A DNA stretch of 64,000 nt from Cylicocyclus nassatus (taxonomy: Eukaryota; Nematoda; Chromadorea; Rhabditida; Strongylidae), in NCBI GenBank assembly GCA_958299035.1, contig CATQJL010000316.1, positions 9,146,347 to 9,210,346 of the forward strand. Reading direction: 5' to 3'. The notes beneath the pieces were generated by a model, which did no database searches, was not told where the DNA came from, and was given only the letters and a program-made list of their open reading frames with translations. Every line of letters starts with the position of its first letter. Within the stretch, counting starts at the first letter, position 1. Shown in pieces: positions 43,707-57,099 of this stretch. The translations under genes were made by a program, and so were the position numbers.

Positions 43707-43956
43707 CAGTGGCGGAGCTCCGAGAATGAGTCGCGAAATTGAAAGTCAATTACATGAGTTACAGAAATGTGCAAGCAACATGTTCATAGTTTTGAATAAT
43801 TACAATAATTTTTAAATGTTTAAAGCCCTTTTTTTCTAAGATCTTAGGCCTAAAGTTTAACGGTAGCGAAAATATCGAAAAGCGTCCCAAAAAAATTCAG
43901 AATGCGTGAATGTAAACTCCCCTCCCTCTTCCCCAACGATCCTCAGACCGCCACTA
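43707..43956. mobile_element. hAT-like miniature element, second copy
   Basis: CAGTGGCGGAGCTCCGAG at the left, CCTCAGACCGCCACTA at the right. No clear target duplication. Confidence 0.5.
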
Positions 43957-43959
43957 GCA

Positions 43960-45360
43960 TGTATGCATCTATCGTCATCGTAGCTCAATATGTCATTTTG
44001 TACACAACGTGTGCCACGGACGTCATCCTTACACGCAACTCCTCAGCAGAATGTTTTCTAGTCCAAAAAATTGTAAAAGTGGGCACTCTTTTGATTTGAA
44101 TTTTTCCTCTCGGGCTTTTTGAAAGTTATAAAGCTCATTTTCAGCTTTTTACCAGAGTTCGTCTCAAGGAATTCAATGTTTCTCGTTAACGAACTTCTGT
44201 AAAAGGTTAATTGGTGGTTATTCTTGTAAAGGTTATTATAGATTTAGCTGTGTGAGAACAGTCCAGCAAGCCCGCTTCGGAAGAAACATGAAAATTTTCG
44301 TTTTTTCGACTCCAAGCCACGTAAAATATACAGCGACTATGCATATGAATGACCGATCCCGATCTAAAGTGTATATCCTTAATTGGGGCAGGAGGAGGGG
44401 GGAAGCGGCTGCAAAATTCATAATGAAAAGATATTTTTCGGCTTTCCAGCCACTTAAAAGACTGAAGAGTTTAAAATTTCATGTAGATCGAACTTGTTGC
44501 TATTAGAAAATCTTGTGCTTGCTTTGCTCTATCAGTAATACCGCATGCACTTTCTTTAGTGTTCTTCCTTCCTCGATAGCACATGGTAGCTCAAAATGCA
44601 CCTCTTTTCCTCCCAACCTGATACCAACATTGTCTCTTTTAATTGCTTATGCTAAAATTGTTAGAAGGGTTTGAAGTTAATATCATTTCCAGATTTTGAT
44701 GGTGTACTTTCTATTATTATCCCTGCATATGTAACTTCTGTGTTTGTGTTATGATTAGCACGATTATTCTCACTATTACTTGTGACTTTTTTTTGCTGAC
44801 CTAGATCAACTAAGACTCATATATCACACAATACCAATAAATGAAATCCTCGTAAAGTCTGCTGGCTTACCGTAGCGAGTCTTTCAGGTGAAAATTGAAC
44901 TTCTTGTGATACTCTGTATTGTACAACGTAGATCGTGGCTTCTCTGACAGGAGGAAAGACAATAGCCTTGATCAAATCCTGTTCTTCCCATCGCCATTCA
45001 TTGACGGCAGCGAGAGGCGGCGAGTTGAGAGCATTGCACTTGTTCCTGCACTTGTCTTCGGTTTTCGACTGAAACTAAATTCCATCTCATTCGAGTGGCA
45101 TGGACAAGCGCCAACTTACACAGAATCCCAGATTTTCGCAGATTTGCAAGCAGTTTTGCACAGTGCTGTTCTGAAACCCACAGTATTTTGAGGGAGCTAC
45201 TAATTCTTGTGGTACATGTGCACACGCCTTCGAGTGCATAGACGGTAAGCAGCTGATGCTAAAAAGTTTCCGTTTTTCTTAACAAGAGCTTGTATTGAAC
45301 ATGTTACCACGCTCTCTCCCAGTTGTAAATTTGAGCACAAGGCAATTGATATTATACGAA
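43960..45360. other. No gene; diverged foldback remnant
   Basis: 44250-44570 shares GCTTGCTTTGCTCTATC and neighbouring motifs with 5592-6402. The 44919-45191 frame has no recognised domain. Confidence 0.35.
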
Positions 45361-45365
45361 AACAC

Positions 45366-46041
45366 AGGGTGTCCCAAAAAGATGTGCACACTGTTTGATT
45401 GTTAATAACTCCCTTGCTTTCAAGTCTTTTGCCGAGCTTAAGGTGCCATTCTGTAGAGCGAGGATAAACTTAAATTTACAGTATGGAGCAAATCATCAAT
45501 CGCTCTTCGTTACTGTAGGATCACGGTATGAACTTTCAGCATACAGCTTCACTGTGTAATAGGCCTTGTGATAAAATGATTTCAAAAAAATCTGAAAATT
45601 TGTGTAGCAAGGTTTTCAGGCATGCTGATTTAACTACATAACTTTCCACCAGTTTTTCGAGCTTTCTTGATGGCGTATTCACATTTCTGACAAACATTGG
45701 AAAATCAGTTGTTACCCTAAATCTGAAATAATTCATGAAAGAAACAGCGTACTGACGCCCAATTTTCATATTTAGAATCAGTAACTTCGATTAACCCAGC
45801 AAAAGTTTTTGGCTTGTTTGGCTTTCTTTCTGAGGCAAAATACCGCTTTCAATGGCTTAAAATCCTCCTCGAAATCCCTCCCGTAATCCTACAGTAATGA
45901 AGAGCTGCTGATAAATCGCTCCATACTGTAAATCTAAGTTGAACCTCGCTCTAAAGAATGGTACCTCAAGCTCGGCAAAAGACATGAAAACGAGAGAATT
46001 ATTAACAATCAAACAGTGTGCACATCTTTTTGCACCCTGTA
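45366..46041. mobile_element. Mariner-like miniature element, CAGGGTGTCCCAAAA family
   Basis: CAGGGTGTCCCAAAAAGATG...GTTTGATTGTTAATAACTC is mirrored at the right. Arms reach inward about 170 bp (CGCTC(C/T), TTACTGTAGGAT). Confidence 0.72.
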
Positions 46042-46049
46042 TATTGATT

Positions 46050-47220
46050 ACTATTCTGAAAAAAGAGCTTCCAGCCGTGTTAGGAATTCTGTATATTGAA
46101 ATCGATATCGGTAAAAACTTCAAGTGATGATTGCAGATCCAGAGTAGTTAAATGTATACTTGCAGAGTTACGTGTGTATATATATTATACAATGTCGTCA
46201 CCAGTGTCGCTGAATGTTTATACTGTCGTCATCGCAGCATAACATTGAGGAGGATGTAAGTAGATTGTAAGAGCATGCGTTGGCGCCGCCTCAAGCACTA
46301 TGAGCAAATCGCACAAAAGCTCATCGCTTTTGTACATCAAATTAATAACATGATTGCAGCAACTACGTTACCTACATCGAAGTTCCGTATTTTTGACGCA
46401 TTGATGACCGCGAAAGTTTTGAATTCTCTGCTTTTTGGGAACAAAGTCTGTCATCATTCGACATTTTTCAAATATAATCAAGCATACTGCCACATACAGT
46501 AAAGCTGCAGTAGCTCTGAGAAGCTGACAAGTTAGATGGAGGTTAATTCTAGCTTCAGCGCAAAAAAAAACTTCCGGAGTGAGTTTTCCGTGTACCATGT
46601 GTGTCAAGCGGTCGCCATTGTGTTGACCGATAAACCGATAAACTCAATACCTGATTAGATGATGTGTATTATGTTCCACTATGCGATACTGCACCATACT
46701 TCAATGCAAAATACTGCACTACAGTAAACTATACTACGCTGTACCATATTTTAACGCACATACGATAGACCACTGGGAATTGCGTTGGGGATCTGTGAGA
46801 AGAAAGAATTCGAAAATTTCAGAAGTAGCCTACATGAGTTGTAAGATTGTGCAAGTGACTTGTTTTTACTGTGAAAAATCCAATCTATCTCCAAAATTTT
46901 TTCAAATTCAAACCAGCTTTCTCAAATCAAATTCCCCTCTCTTCGAGGCCAATACTTCGGGATAGAAGCCCGTAAAAATTGGGATACATCCAAAGAATTT
47001 TCAGGAGGAAAAGCATAATTGACTCCCGTCTTTTCACTCCAAAAAAAATCTCTGTCATGTCCTAAAAAAATCTAGACCGTTAGCATATTAGGTTCCTACA
47101 TAAGTTTCATTTTCTTCGCCTTCGTTTGGATTACAGTGCATATAAAGGCAAACTCTATAGAGGCGATTTACGGTAAATGTAATGGCAACCTTTATAAAGC
47201 CACTCCAACCTCCATTTTCT
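46050..47220. other. No gene seen
   Basis: Short frames only. A half copy of the GCTTGACACAC palindrome lies near 46600. Confidence 0.35.
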
Positions 47221-47223
47221 TCT

Positions 47224-47736
47224 TCTTATATATAAAGTTGAATGTCTGTTTGCCTGTACCTGTATGTTATGTCTATCCGTATGTGTGTACGAATGTTCCG
47301 AATAGAAAATTCCATTCCTGAACCGATCCGTACCAAACTTGGCACACATACACTTCAGGGCCGGGCGGGTGTCATAGGCTACTTTTCGTTATCGATCGAC
47401 ACCGTCTTTATCGATTTTTATCGATTTTTTTGCAGAGTTCACCTACGGGGCTGGGATTTAGCAAAGGGAAGTAATCGAGCATGCTGACTATGAATACAAT
47501 ATTAGTTTTTGGAATTATCCGCTACGTTTATCGATTTTATCGATTTTTTTTGCAAAGTCTGAGCTGCGGCGCTGGGAGTTGGCGCAGGGTGGTAATCGAG
47601 CATGCAGATTACTAAAACAGCGGGAATAGTGAATTGGCATGTAGGCGTGGGCACAGGGAAAGGTGTACTGGAATAGGGATGAAAGCTTTATCATAGTGTT
47701 TTGACAGGGCCGGGCGGAGCCTGGTAAGCCAACTAG
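47224..47736 (+). mobile_element. Mini-Helitron
   Basis: TCTTATATATAAAGTTGAATG at the 5' end; GGGCCGGGCGGAGCCTGG hairpin and ACTAG then T at the 3' end; two internal GGGGCTGGGATT-type units. Confidence 0.75.
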
Positions 47737-47739
47737 TTC

Positions 47740-49760
47740 TTTTTAAAAAAACTCTTATCCTACTTTTTCAACGTTTTAAAAGTTTTATAGACTTCTAGAA
47801 GCATTGGTAGTAATAATGATGGGCAGTTTGGAAGTTCGAGCTCTTCAATAACCAAAACTGAAAATCTGCCGTAATTAGAAAAAACTTCAAGAATTTCGGA
47901 AATTTGATTTTTTATGTGTGAAATGTAAATATCAAAAACTGCAACGTTATAAATAGTTTGGAGATAAGAAAAAATCATATGACAACATTATGAGGGTTTT
48001 TTTCAGTTCAGTTTCAGTTAAGTGTAACAAAACTTTTGAGCAACCTATTATTTTGTTATCTTGGTAGGGAAAAAGCAATTGAAATGTATCTGGTGCGTCC
48101 GTACAAAGGTGTTCGACAAACAGTGTCATAAAGAAGAGCGATTATGCGGAATGCTCATGAAATACTCCATTTTTTACTCTTAGTGAATTATACTTGTGAG
48201 CGCACATTATTCTCACCTATTTGAGATGAGCATAGAATGCGCACATGCCTCTTGCATGCGGAGGGTATAGTTGATAAACATAGAGTGGCAATCACATAAA
48301 TACGTCGACTACTCGGTAAAGACACGAAGGAAAGAAACTTTTCTCAACACACAGTACCTTTTTCAAACTCAGACACTCAGCCGTGCAACTGTAGAAACAT
48401 TTCTGGGACTTAGTCAGATCTTCTGCGACAACTGCAAGTGGAAGCAATAGCATAATCAACATCGTGTGATGCGTAAAGAACTGGAATATATAGAATTTCC
48501 CATCTGGAGTTCCGCACGAAGTGTGAGGAGAGAGTGCATGAAGGTAACCAGAGCAGCATTGAAAAGAGAACTACAAGACTGTTAGCCAACTTGAGGAGGC
48601 ACGCATACTAAATAAACTAAAAGTTTCAAGCATCAACGGGCGGCCTGCAGAGATTTTCCGAGCTGCACACATTCTAAAAATAAAGAATAATCAATAAAAA
48701 TGTATGCGATCAGATCACATAGACACACAGTTTTCCTCAATGCTTTCTGAGATAGCCAAGAAACAGCAGCATTCAAGATGATTCGGAATGAAAAAGCTCA
48801 CATGCAAGCTGCTCCTCTTTTTGCAAAGAGGAGGGTTAGAAATCAATTTGAGAAGTAACCTTAACGACGACAGCCGCTCCAGCAACTCTCAATCAGTCTC
48901 TATTTGACGACAAGTCTAATCAATTTTCTGTGCGTGACACGCCAACACACATCCACCTGAACGGGTTTCAGATAGAATGTTCAATACAACAACTTCTATT
49001 CAGGCATTGGTCTACAAAACGAAAACTTGAGCAACCATCCTTCCTCATGAAACTAGTCATATCTTATAAGACTCGTATTTCAAAACCGTCCCACTTTTGT
49101 ATTCAGCACTTTGTTGAATTAATACTCCATGGACATAATCCGGATACTCTAATGTAGAAATACTGATTGAACTTTAGCTTTCCGCATGAAAGTTGCTGAA
49201 TTGTCGAGTTGCACGACAATATCTACCTTAAGTTCGGTGAAGCACACATTCTACAGAGTAGCTAAAATAAATAAGTATATCCTGCAATTCAAATGCTATG
49301 ACAATTACAAAGGCACTCTAAGACAACAGAAGCGGGCAGACTGCAAGACTGGTTCAACATTGCATGTGACTCAGTCGTCTTGAATTGTGTGGTTATAGGG
49401 TTAGCCAGACTTTGCCGCGCAGTACGAAATATAAGATGTAACAACCCAGTACGGTGTGGCACACTGCTTTGTTTGCTGTATTGCTATTGCTGTGTTCTTG
49501 ACTGAAGCATATGTAATCCGAGCTGCGCATGATTCGTCATCTTCGCCCGCTCTTGTGGCATCATCACAATGATACTTCTACAATTTCAGCAATTACGCAG
49601 CGTAGGCCACAAGCCCGTCTATTTTACTTCATGCAATTAGCTGATGTGCCTAAATAGTAAGCACTGTTTGAAACAAGGATAAGAACGTACTAGAAACAGT
49701 AAAAGTGTTATTTGCCACTTAGTGGGTCCGATCTTACAAACTCGTTCAGGAACGCTCTGT
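47740..49760. other. No gene seen
   Basis: A+T-rich; only short frames. Confidence 0.35.
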
Positions 49761-49765
49761 CTCTT

Positions 49766-50104
49766 TCATCCTGGGAATGTTGTTAATAGCGCTTGACTCG
49801 CCAGGCTTTTGGCCTTCCACCTCGTCCATTTGATGCGCATCCTGGTTTCTGCAGCTCTCCTGATGCGATTATCTCCTGGGGTTCTGATGTCGAGAAGCAG
49901 TGGTCTGTGTTGAGGTATGCAGTGCTTACCGCGAATTGTTGCAGTCACTTGATTGGAGATTGATCGACCAAGATGGCTGCACAGTTTGTAGCAACACAAT
50001 AAGTTGCGTTTCGGGCTGTCGCCTTCATCAAAGCCGAAGTCATTAGAATCTATCTCTTTCAGACGCCCGCAGAAAGCTTGAAATACTATTCGAGAGAAAG
50101 TCAA
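49766..50104 (-). pseudogene. Possible RTE-type LINE fragment (endonuclease to RT linker)
   Basis: The minus frame reads IRGKHCIPQHRPLLLDIRTP, then RRAAETRMRIKWTRWKAKSL, resembling the QHRLLV...RIKWWKLK stretch between endonuclease and RT in RTE elements. No other motif adjoins. Confidence 0.4.
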
Positions 50105-50852
50105 TGGAAAAACCTAGTCAACTGCAAGTTGCACTGCAAGTTAAAAGGGTAGAATTCTCCTTGAGTAGAAATAAAACATAAGTCAAAAGACTTCTGTATG
50201 CAAAACTGTGCCTCAGTTTCCACTCATACGTGTCGTTTGATCTGATTTCCTATTGTCCGCTTAATGGCTACCGCCTCGCACCATTATTCGAGAAAAATTT
50301 TTGCCCCTGCCCCGAACGTCTACCCATGTTGATGGTAGTCAGACGAGAGTCTGCGATGCCCTGGATTGTTGCTTCTGGTGAACTATTGTCGAGTCATTCG
50401 TAACTTGATATGCGTACTGCACACTATGACGAACTCCAAGATTAGAACCTGCTCATTTCCAATGATTTTTTCTGTTGCCAAAATTTTGTCTGTTGTTTCT
50501 GTTGTGTTGGATATATGTCAGAAAACAGAACACGAATTTAAGGTTCGTTAGGCGAGAAGGTTTTACTGAAAGTTACTAGTAAGGGTGCCGTCGCTTGCCG
50601 CGCAAAGTTGCACTTCCACATATTGAGTTAGAGATGACTCGAGGATATCTGCTATGGAATTCACCGTTTACCCTGCTCCATTTGAGAAGTTGTAAACCTA
50701 ATTAAATCAATAGAAATCTCAGATTTTTCATCACTCGTCTACGATGAGTGCAAAGCAAGATCAACAATGAATATATTCTAGAAGAGGTTTTTTTGATGAA
50801 TGTAGACGTCTTCTTTTTAATGGTATGAGGAACAATGTGGAGATTCAAATGC

Positions 50853-51485
50853 AGGGTGTCGTGTCCCAAAAAGTTGTGCCTTTGCGAAGCGAGAGCGAAG
50901 ATCTTTCGAGAAGCGTCGAGTACCATTTGTAGAGCTGGCTTCAATTTAGATTCTCAATATGATACGAATAAAAATCACCCTTCATTACTGTTTTACGGTA
51001 GGGACTTGAGGAGGGTTTTGAGTGAATAAGGTTCATATTTCACTTCTAAACTTGAACCAAAGCTGACATGTAGTTCCTACACAAGGTTAAACAGATCGCT
51101 GATTCCAAACATAAAACTCGCTCTTCATCGTAACGCATTTTTCATAAGTTATGCCAGATATACCACAACAATTAATCTGCTATTCGTCAAAAATCTGATT
51201 AGTTCATCTAAAAGCTTTGCGAAAACGCAAAAATTTGTCTATCGAAAACAGCATGCATGAAAACCTTGTCACACAATTTTTTTAGCTTTTTTGGAAATTT
51301 TTGTCCAATCTATGCTGCAAGTTCCTATCGTGCTCCCACAGTAATGAAAATAAATTCTTAATTGGCTCCACACTGTGAATCTAAGTTGGAGCCAGTTACA
51401 AAATACCTGAAGCTTCTCAAAAGACTTTTAACAAGAGAGTTATTAACAACTAAACAGTAGGCACATCTTTCTGGTACAGCCTATA
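50853..51485. mobile_element. Diverged CAGGGTGTCCCAAAA-family element
   Basis: GTGTCCCAAAAAGTTGTGC at the left; GAGTTATTAACAACTAAACAG and a decayed CAGCCTATA at the right. Confidence 0.5.
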
Positions 51486-51489
51486 TACT

Positions 51490-52970
51490 AAGCTGTTGCA
51501 TAAGATTTGCCCTTTTCCAATTTCCAATTCAGCTATTGTGACTTCTTGCACAACCTTTTTTCAAGAGTTTGATTTTGCTGATTGTGCAAGCTTTTGGCTA
51601 TCAAACAGATAATACAATCTACGAGAATCTACTAGAGAACAGAAATTTAAGATTTTGCACAATGTCTTCAATCTATCTGACAGGCATCTTAGCAATCATC
51701 AACAGACAGCGAAAATTCTAGAACAGCGCAGAGAGCCTTCAAAGCCAATGATTTTGAGCAAATAAAGAAGCCGCTTTTGCTTTCGCTTTGGTGCGTGCAT
51801 ACGTGCCTTCTCGAACTATGTAATTTTTGCACTTGCCGCAAATGATGGAAAGTGATTGTTAACCGCTCTTGCTCGCCCTTGCTTTACTTCATCATCTATT
51901 TCGCCGCATCGATTGCCTCTGGCACAGGATGTTGTTGCGTGATCTATATGAAACATTACCTGTGGAAATCAAATCTTGCAAGAAAAAATTTCGTACATAA
52001 CTTGTGCATATGCTAGCTTATCACACCTTTATTCGGTGACCATGTAAGGTTCCAACTTGGGCAACGCTTTGTGAAGATTATCTCAAAGGATTATGTTTTT
52101 TAAAAGATACTGCATTTTCGTCACCTGAATATCAGGCTTTATTCTCGTTAGGCTGAGGGTTTCATTAGATTCTAGCATGCATCAGAAAGAGTAAGAAACC
52201 CTTTTTAATGATACAAAAAATTTCACAATCAAATTCAAAATCTTCTAGAACACTTCGAATACAAGGCGACAAAGATCAGATAGAGATTAGGCAGCAAAAC
52301 AGTAGGTCAACAAGTGCGCTGTAAGTGCTCGATTTTGCAGCTAAACCGTTTTGCTGAAATGATCCTTCTTGTAGACTCATAAATATGTCATCATCATTCG
52401 TTATCATACTCAAATAGGTTTTGTTGCCACAGCTTTGTTGCAATAATGATAATAATAGATATCGAAAATGGAAACATGATGGTTAAGATTTTATTGACTA
52501 TGACTCTTTTATAAACTGGAATCTGTTCGAATTCCTAAATTTAAGATTGCATCTGGAAGTAAAACCTGAGCCATGATTTTGAGTTGATACAATTTAGTTT
52601 ATGCGAAGTAGTGTGTTTTGTCCTAAAAAAGAGTATCTTAATTCTTGCTTAATACAGTGTCAGATAGTTTGAAGATATGACCATTTCACTAGAGTCACCG
52701 CGAATCAAAATTGCAAATTCGCTAAATCTTGGTGTGCTTAGGTTGTACAACATGCAGAATACAACGATTTTCAATTCGTGTAATATGGCATTTTTGTCAT
52801 GCTCAAAGTGATTGCCATTAATTTGGAGAAGACTGATGGACGAACGACTTATGAAGGAGTGCCTTATATCCCATTTTTTGCGCATAAATCGATACAACAT
52901 CAAAAGTCTTGAAAGATCACAAGGCAATAACAGCATAGATACAATGTTACTCCTCAATAGCATTATTACA
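51490..52970. other. No gene seen
   Basis: Short frames only; no repeat recognised. Confidence 0.35.
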
Positions 52971-52978
52971 ACATCAGT

Positions 52979-53120
52979 GCGTCACCTTTGCTTCGCAGAG
53001 GTTCGCACTGGCTCTACTATGCGTGCCTTCTTCGTGATGACATAAAAATGACTTTGAAACTCACCGCGCAATGCTGAACATCACGAATAAATTGTAAGCA
53101 ACCATTCATTTTTAGAGCTT
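52979..53120. repeat. Direct repeat, first copy
   Basis: GTGCGTCACCTTTGCTTCGC...ACTCACCGCGCAATGC; second copy at 53693-53865. Confidence 0.55.
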
Positions 53121-53559
53121 TTCCATGTAAAGTCGGTAATTTTGGGAGAATAAACTTCCCCGTAAAAAAAAACAAATGCGATTTTGAATGGATTACCAAA
53201 TTTATTTTGGCTTTATAGTCGTCATAAGGATAAAGACCACTTTGGGGTACATATCTACTCAAAAATCCTCTCAATTTTTATAGTAAAAACCTTGGCAAAT
53301 CGACAATTTGCTCAGTTACATCTTTTGGCGCCAACTTGTGTTAAAGTAGACTTTTTGCTTACTTTTTGAGCTGAAGTGCATGTTTTTCGGATTTACTTGC
53401 TGAACAAATCCACGACTTTGCAAAAAGTCCAATTACTGACCTATTTTGGCGGGCCAAAAGTCGCGTGGATCCGTTTGACGCACAGTTTTCGATGGTTCCA
53501 CTTACCGGATCGGCTTGTGACTTTGCACAGTTTACCTACGCGCTGACCAGGGCCCGGCA

Positions 53560-53690
53560 CGAGGTTGTCAAATGACAAGCTGGAATTCGTTTTCGGCAAA
53601 AAAAAGCAAAGGGGATATCGTTGTTGCGGGGTCCGGGGCGAAGCCCCGGAAAAGATTGGCAGATTATGCCCTCTGCTTATTTTAACACAA
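53560..53690. repeat. GC-rich hairpin between direct repeats
   Basis: GGGGTCCGGGGCGAAGCCCCGG forms a tight stem in A+T-rich surroundings. Confidence 0.4.
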
Positions 53691-53692
53691 GT

Positions 53693-53865
53693 GCGTCACC
53701 TCTGCTTCGCAGAAGCTCGCACTGGCCCTACTTCCTCTATGTACTTACTTATGTATTGTACTTTCCTTACTCATTCCCGCATAATAATGACACTGGAACT
53801 CACCGCGCTATGCAGGCTATCACGAATGATTTGTAAACAACTACTCATTCCGAGAGCTTTTTTTG
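53693..53865. repeat. Direct repeat, second copy
   Basis: GTGCGTCACCTCTGCTTCGC...GAACTCACCGCGCTATGC, same orientation as 52979. Confidence 0.55.
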
Positions 53866-53934
53866 CGTGAGATCGGCATTATGCCAGTGCCATCGTTATG
53901 CCAGCAACCTATTTCTTTTCATCAGAAACATGCT

Positions 53935-54235
53935 TAGCATTGTTGCGTTCGATAATCCAGCTCTGAGATGTCTTCAAAAAATTCGAAAAAAGAATTGACT
54001 TTGAAGAAAAGACGGCTGGCCACCAGGGATCATGAGGGGATCACTCGAAGAGCTGCTAATAGCTGCTTGTACAATTTCTCACTTCTCTCAAACATGTTTA
54101 TAGTGCGATAGGAATACTTATGAATGGATAGACAGCGTGATCCGGACATCTGCAGCTTAAAAATATAAAGCCTTCATTTGAGCTGTGATCTCCCCATTGG
54201 GGATATTTAGTGCATACGGCCCTTAGCCTCAGGAT
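53935..54235. mobile_element. Half of a GGCCGCATGCACTA foldback element
   Basis: TTAGTGCATACGGCCCTTAG at the right end and CATAGTG...GGAATACTTA inside match 17580-17918. The left half is missing. Confidence 0.55.
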
Positions 54236-54239
54236 CACG

Positions 54240-55810
54240 AAGAAGCGATGAATCGCAGTGAAGCCCTACGACGCAAGTCATCCAACATAGATTGGGGAAG
54301 AGAAGTTTTCGCAGTGCGACTATGGTGGCGACAGCATTCATCTATTCCCAGTAAGCAATGGCCTGGGCTTGACCGGGAAAACCAGCCAGTTTACGATACA
54401 TATGGGACGGTCAGTATTGCGCGGTGAGTCCTGCTATCATTGGGAGAGCACAAAAGAGAACGCAGTAGATGAATTAGTGCGAACTTCTGCGAGGCAGAGG
54501 TTTGAACTCTTTGTCTCATTCTCTCATCATTAGCGTATTATGTGTTCAGTAAATCTAAAAAGGCACAGTTATGGAATCAGATCTTGGCAGTAAATCTAAT
54601 GTCTGTCCGATGTCATCAATCGCTCAAATAGTCGAATATTTCGAATAAATCATTTGAATACGAATGCTCGGTCCCAACTGTAAAGAACTGTCCTGCAATT
54701 CAGCAGTATTCAATGAGCGACTGTCATCAAGGGTACGGTTTGTTTTCCGGCTGAACTATATACCCTAACTCCTCGATCTGACTTCACTAACGTCAACGTG
54801 ATCATTAAACTTACATATATGTATGGAAACTGTCTCAGAGATCCAGGTAAGAGCGAGCAAAAAATAGAAAACTGTGGTTTCATACGCTTAAATAGTAAAT
54901 TTACGCCAACAGGCGTCTTTGATATGCGTCTGCTCGCGCTGCTGGCGTACTCGTCTTCACTGCAGTTGGGAGGGCGGGGGGAGGGCATAAATTCTTGATT
55001 TTCGAAGCGATATGTTACTCACTGATTAAAAATAGTGTCAAACAGTAACATTTAGGGCCGCACTCCCACCGTTTTTTCCCAAATTCTTTAATATCATCAT
55101 AGCGTAAATATAGAATTTGAAATATATTTGACCAGCGGACCGGCACAAGCTATCGTTCATGTTGGCTGCCCCCTCTGCACGTTTCCAAACAGACACGAGA
55201 CCAATGACTGCAGCTCTTCCATGACGAAGGCGGTCGGATCAATGTGCGACGCGGTTACGACCCGCGGGTTGCGGGCGCTGTCTCACGCTCTGTACTGATT
55301 GTGATATGTACAGGAAGCCTACCTGTATAAATATTGTCCTTGGGCTTTGTCGTAAAAAATCTGAGAAATAACAAAACGTGCGCCCTTCACTTACAATAGC
55401 TTTAAGAAGAAGATGGAAAGGGCTGGGCTGCGAAATCTTACACGGGAAGGATATAAAGCCGCACTGGTAGATTCTATAGCGGCCATTTCGACTAAGCCAG
55501 CTGCGGAGTAAAAGTTTGACTGAGCAGCCTTTTTTACATTCACTGCAAAAAGCTACACCTTGGTTCATGTAGGATCTAATCCGAATAATCAACGAACAAT
55601 GAATTATAAGCTTACAACGTGTCATTGCACTTTTCTCTTAATGTAATTAGACTTCAACAACTATTACCTTAAAGAATGAAGTCGAATCTGACTTCGACCA
55701 CTCCCGTGAAAACTGCTAAACCTCACTGTTTGATGGAAGTTGAGTCTGTGACAAAATTAGTGGTTTACGCAGTACAAATTTGACCACAGTAAAACTTTTA
55801 AGGACGATAT
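54240..55810. other. No supported gene
   Basis: A short plus frame at about 55394-55508 (KKMERAGLRNLTREGYKAAL...) looks protein-like but is isolated. The minus frame of 128 codons here is not supported. Confidence 0.3.
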
Positions 55811-55813
55811 ATA

Positions 55814-56786
55814 TTGGTCGGTGCAAAAGTTGTCAGTTTTTTGAAATCACCCGCAAATCAGGTACAGTAATGATAAGCAAACAATTCAAGCTGTATCCGA
55901 TGCAAAATTTCTTTCTCTTTCCAGCGCCGTATCTACCAGTGTGAGTCGCTGAGAGAGTGTTGAGATGATTGCTGGTAATCGCAACCTCTCGTTTTCACAC
56001 CGTGTCCAACTTTCGCTAATTTTCAGGATTTTTATTCGGGACGGGAAAACTGTGATAGCCAGCAGATAGGGCAAACCCTTTGCAATACAATTTTTTGTAG
56101 CTCTGTGGAATGTCATTTAGAATTTCTACAATATATTTTTTAACGCAACCGAACTTTATATTCGGTCTATTCTATCCTCTTAGAAGTTGAAACGGTAAAC
56201 AGTTCAGGTACCATTCAATGCAGCTCTTTCTCCTTTTTCTATTAGTTATGTTTTCTCAACATAACGCGCGAAATTTAAGGGCAAAATCGCGGTATTTCTT
56301 AATTTTATGAGTGGCTGATGTACACCAAATTTCTGAATCTTCATATTTTGAGGCGAAAATCGTCATTTACTTTCCAGAGCTATTGATAGTGATAATCGAG
56401 CGTTAAAGCGCAGTATTTTGAAGATTTTGCAGTAATAGCAGGTTGCGCGGGTTTTCCAAAACTCGAGACCTTTTGAAAATTTAGCAAAATTGTCAGAGAG
56501 TAGCTAAAAAGAAAATGTATATTTTAGTTGGCAAAAGATTTGCCCTTTCTGCTGGCTATTAAGCTCCCCAAAAGTCCCGAATAAACATTCTGAAAATTAG
56601 TGAACTTTGAACATGATGAAAAAGAGGGGTTGTGATTTCCAGCGATTATCTCAGCATTCTCTCAACGAGTCACAGCGCTGAGAAAAAGAAGAAGCATTGG
56701 ATATTGCTTGAAGTGTTTGTTTATCTTTACTGTAGGAGAAGTGTGGGTCATTCCAAAAAAATGACAAAACTTTTGCATCGACCTGA
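55814..56786. mobile_element. Mariner-like element, GGTCGGTGCAAAAGT termini
   Basis: TA then TTGGTCGGTGCAAAAGTTGT, ending with the near complement and TA. The terminus resembles mariner ends. No transposase frame. Confidence 0.65.
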
Positions 56787-57099
56787 TATATGTCATTTAG
56801 TAGACTAACCTAGTTTCCATGAAAATGGTCCAGGCTGATTCGCATGTTTGCAACTGTTCTGTCTCGACAGAACAGTTGCTCAGGCGCAACCAAAGATAGT
56901 GAAAGATTAAGGCTTGGCTAACGATTTCATTCTTTCAAACCTTTTGAGTTATTTCGAGTGGAATTCCTAAAGTGGAGCAATAAGGAGCAGCGCTTTGTGC
57001 TAAAGAAAAAGATGACTCAATTCTTCTTAAGACAAAGTCAAATATGTTTGAGATTACCTTCACAGAGGTAGTCCAGGTACCAAGCAGACAATAATTTCA

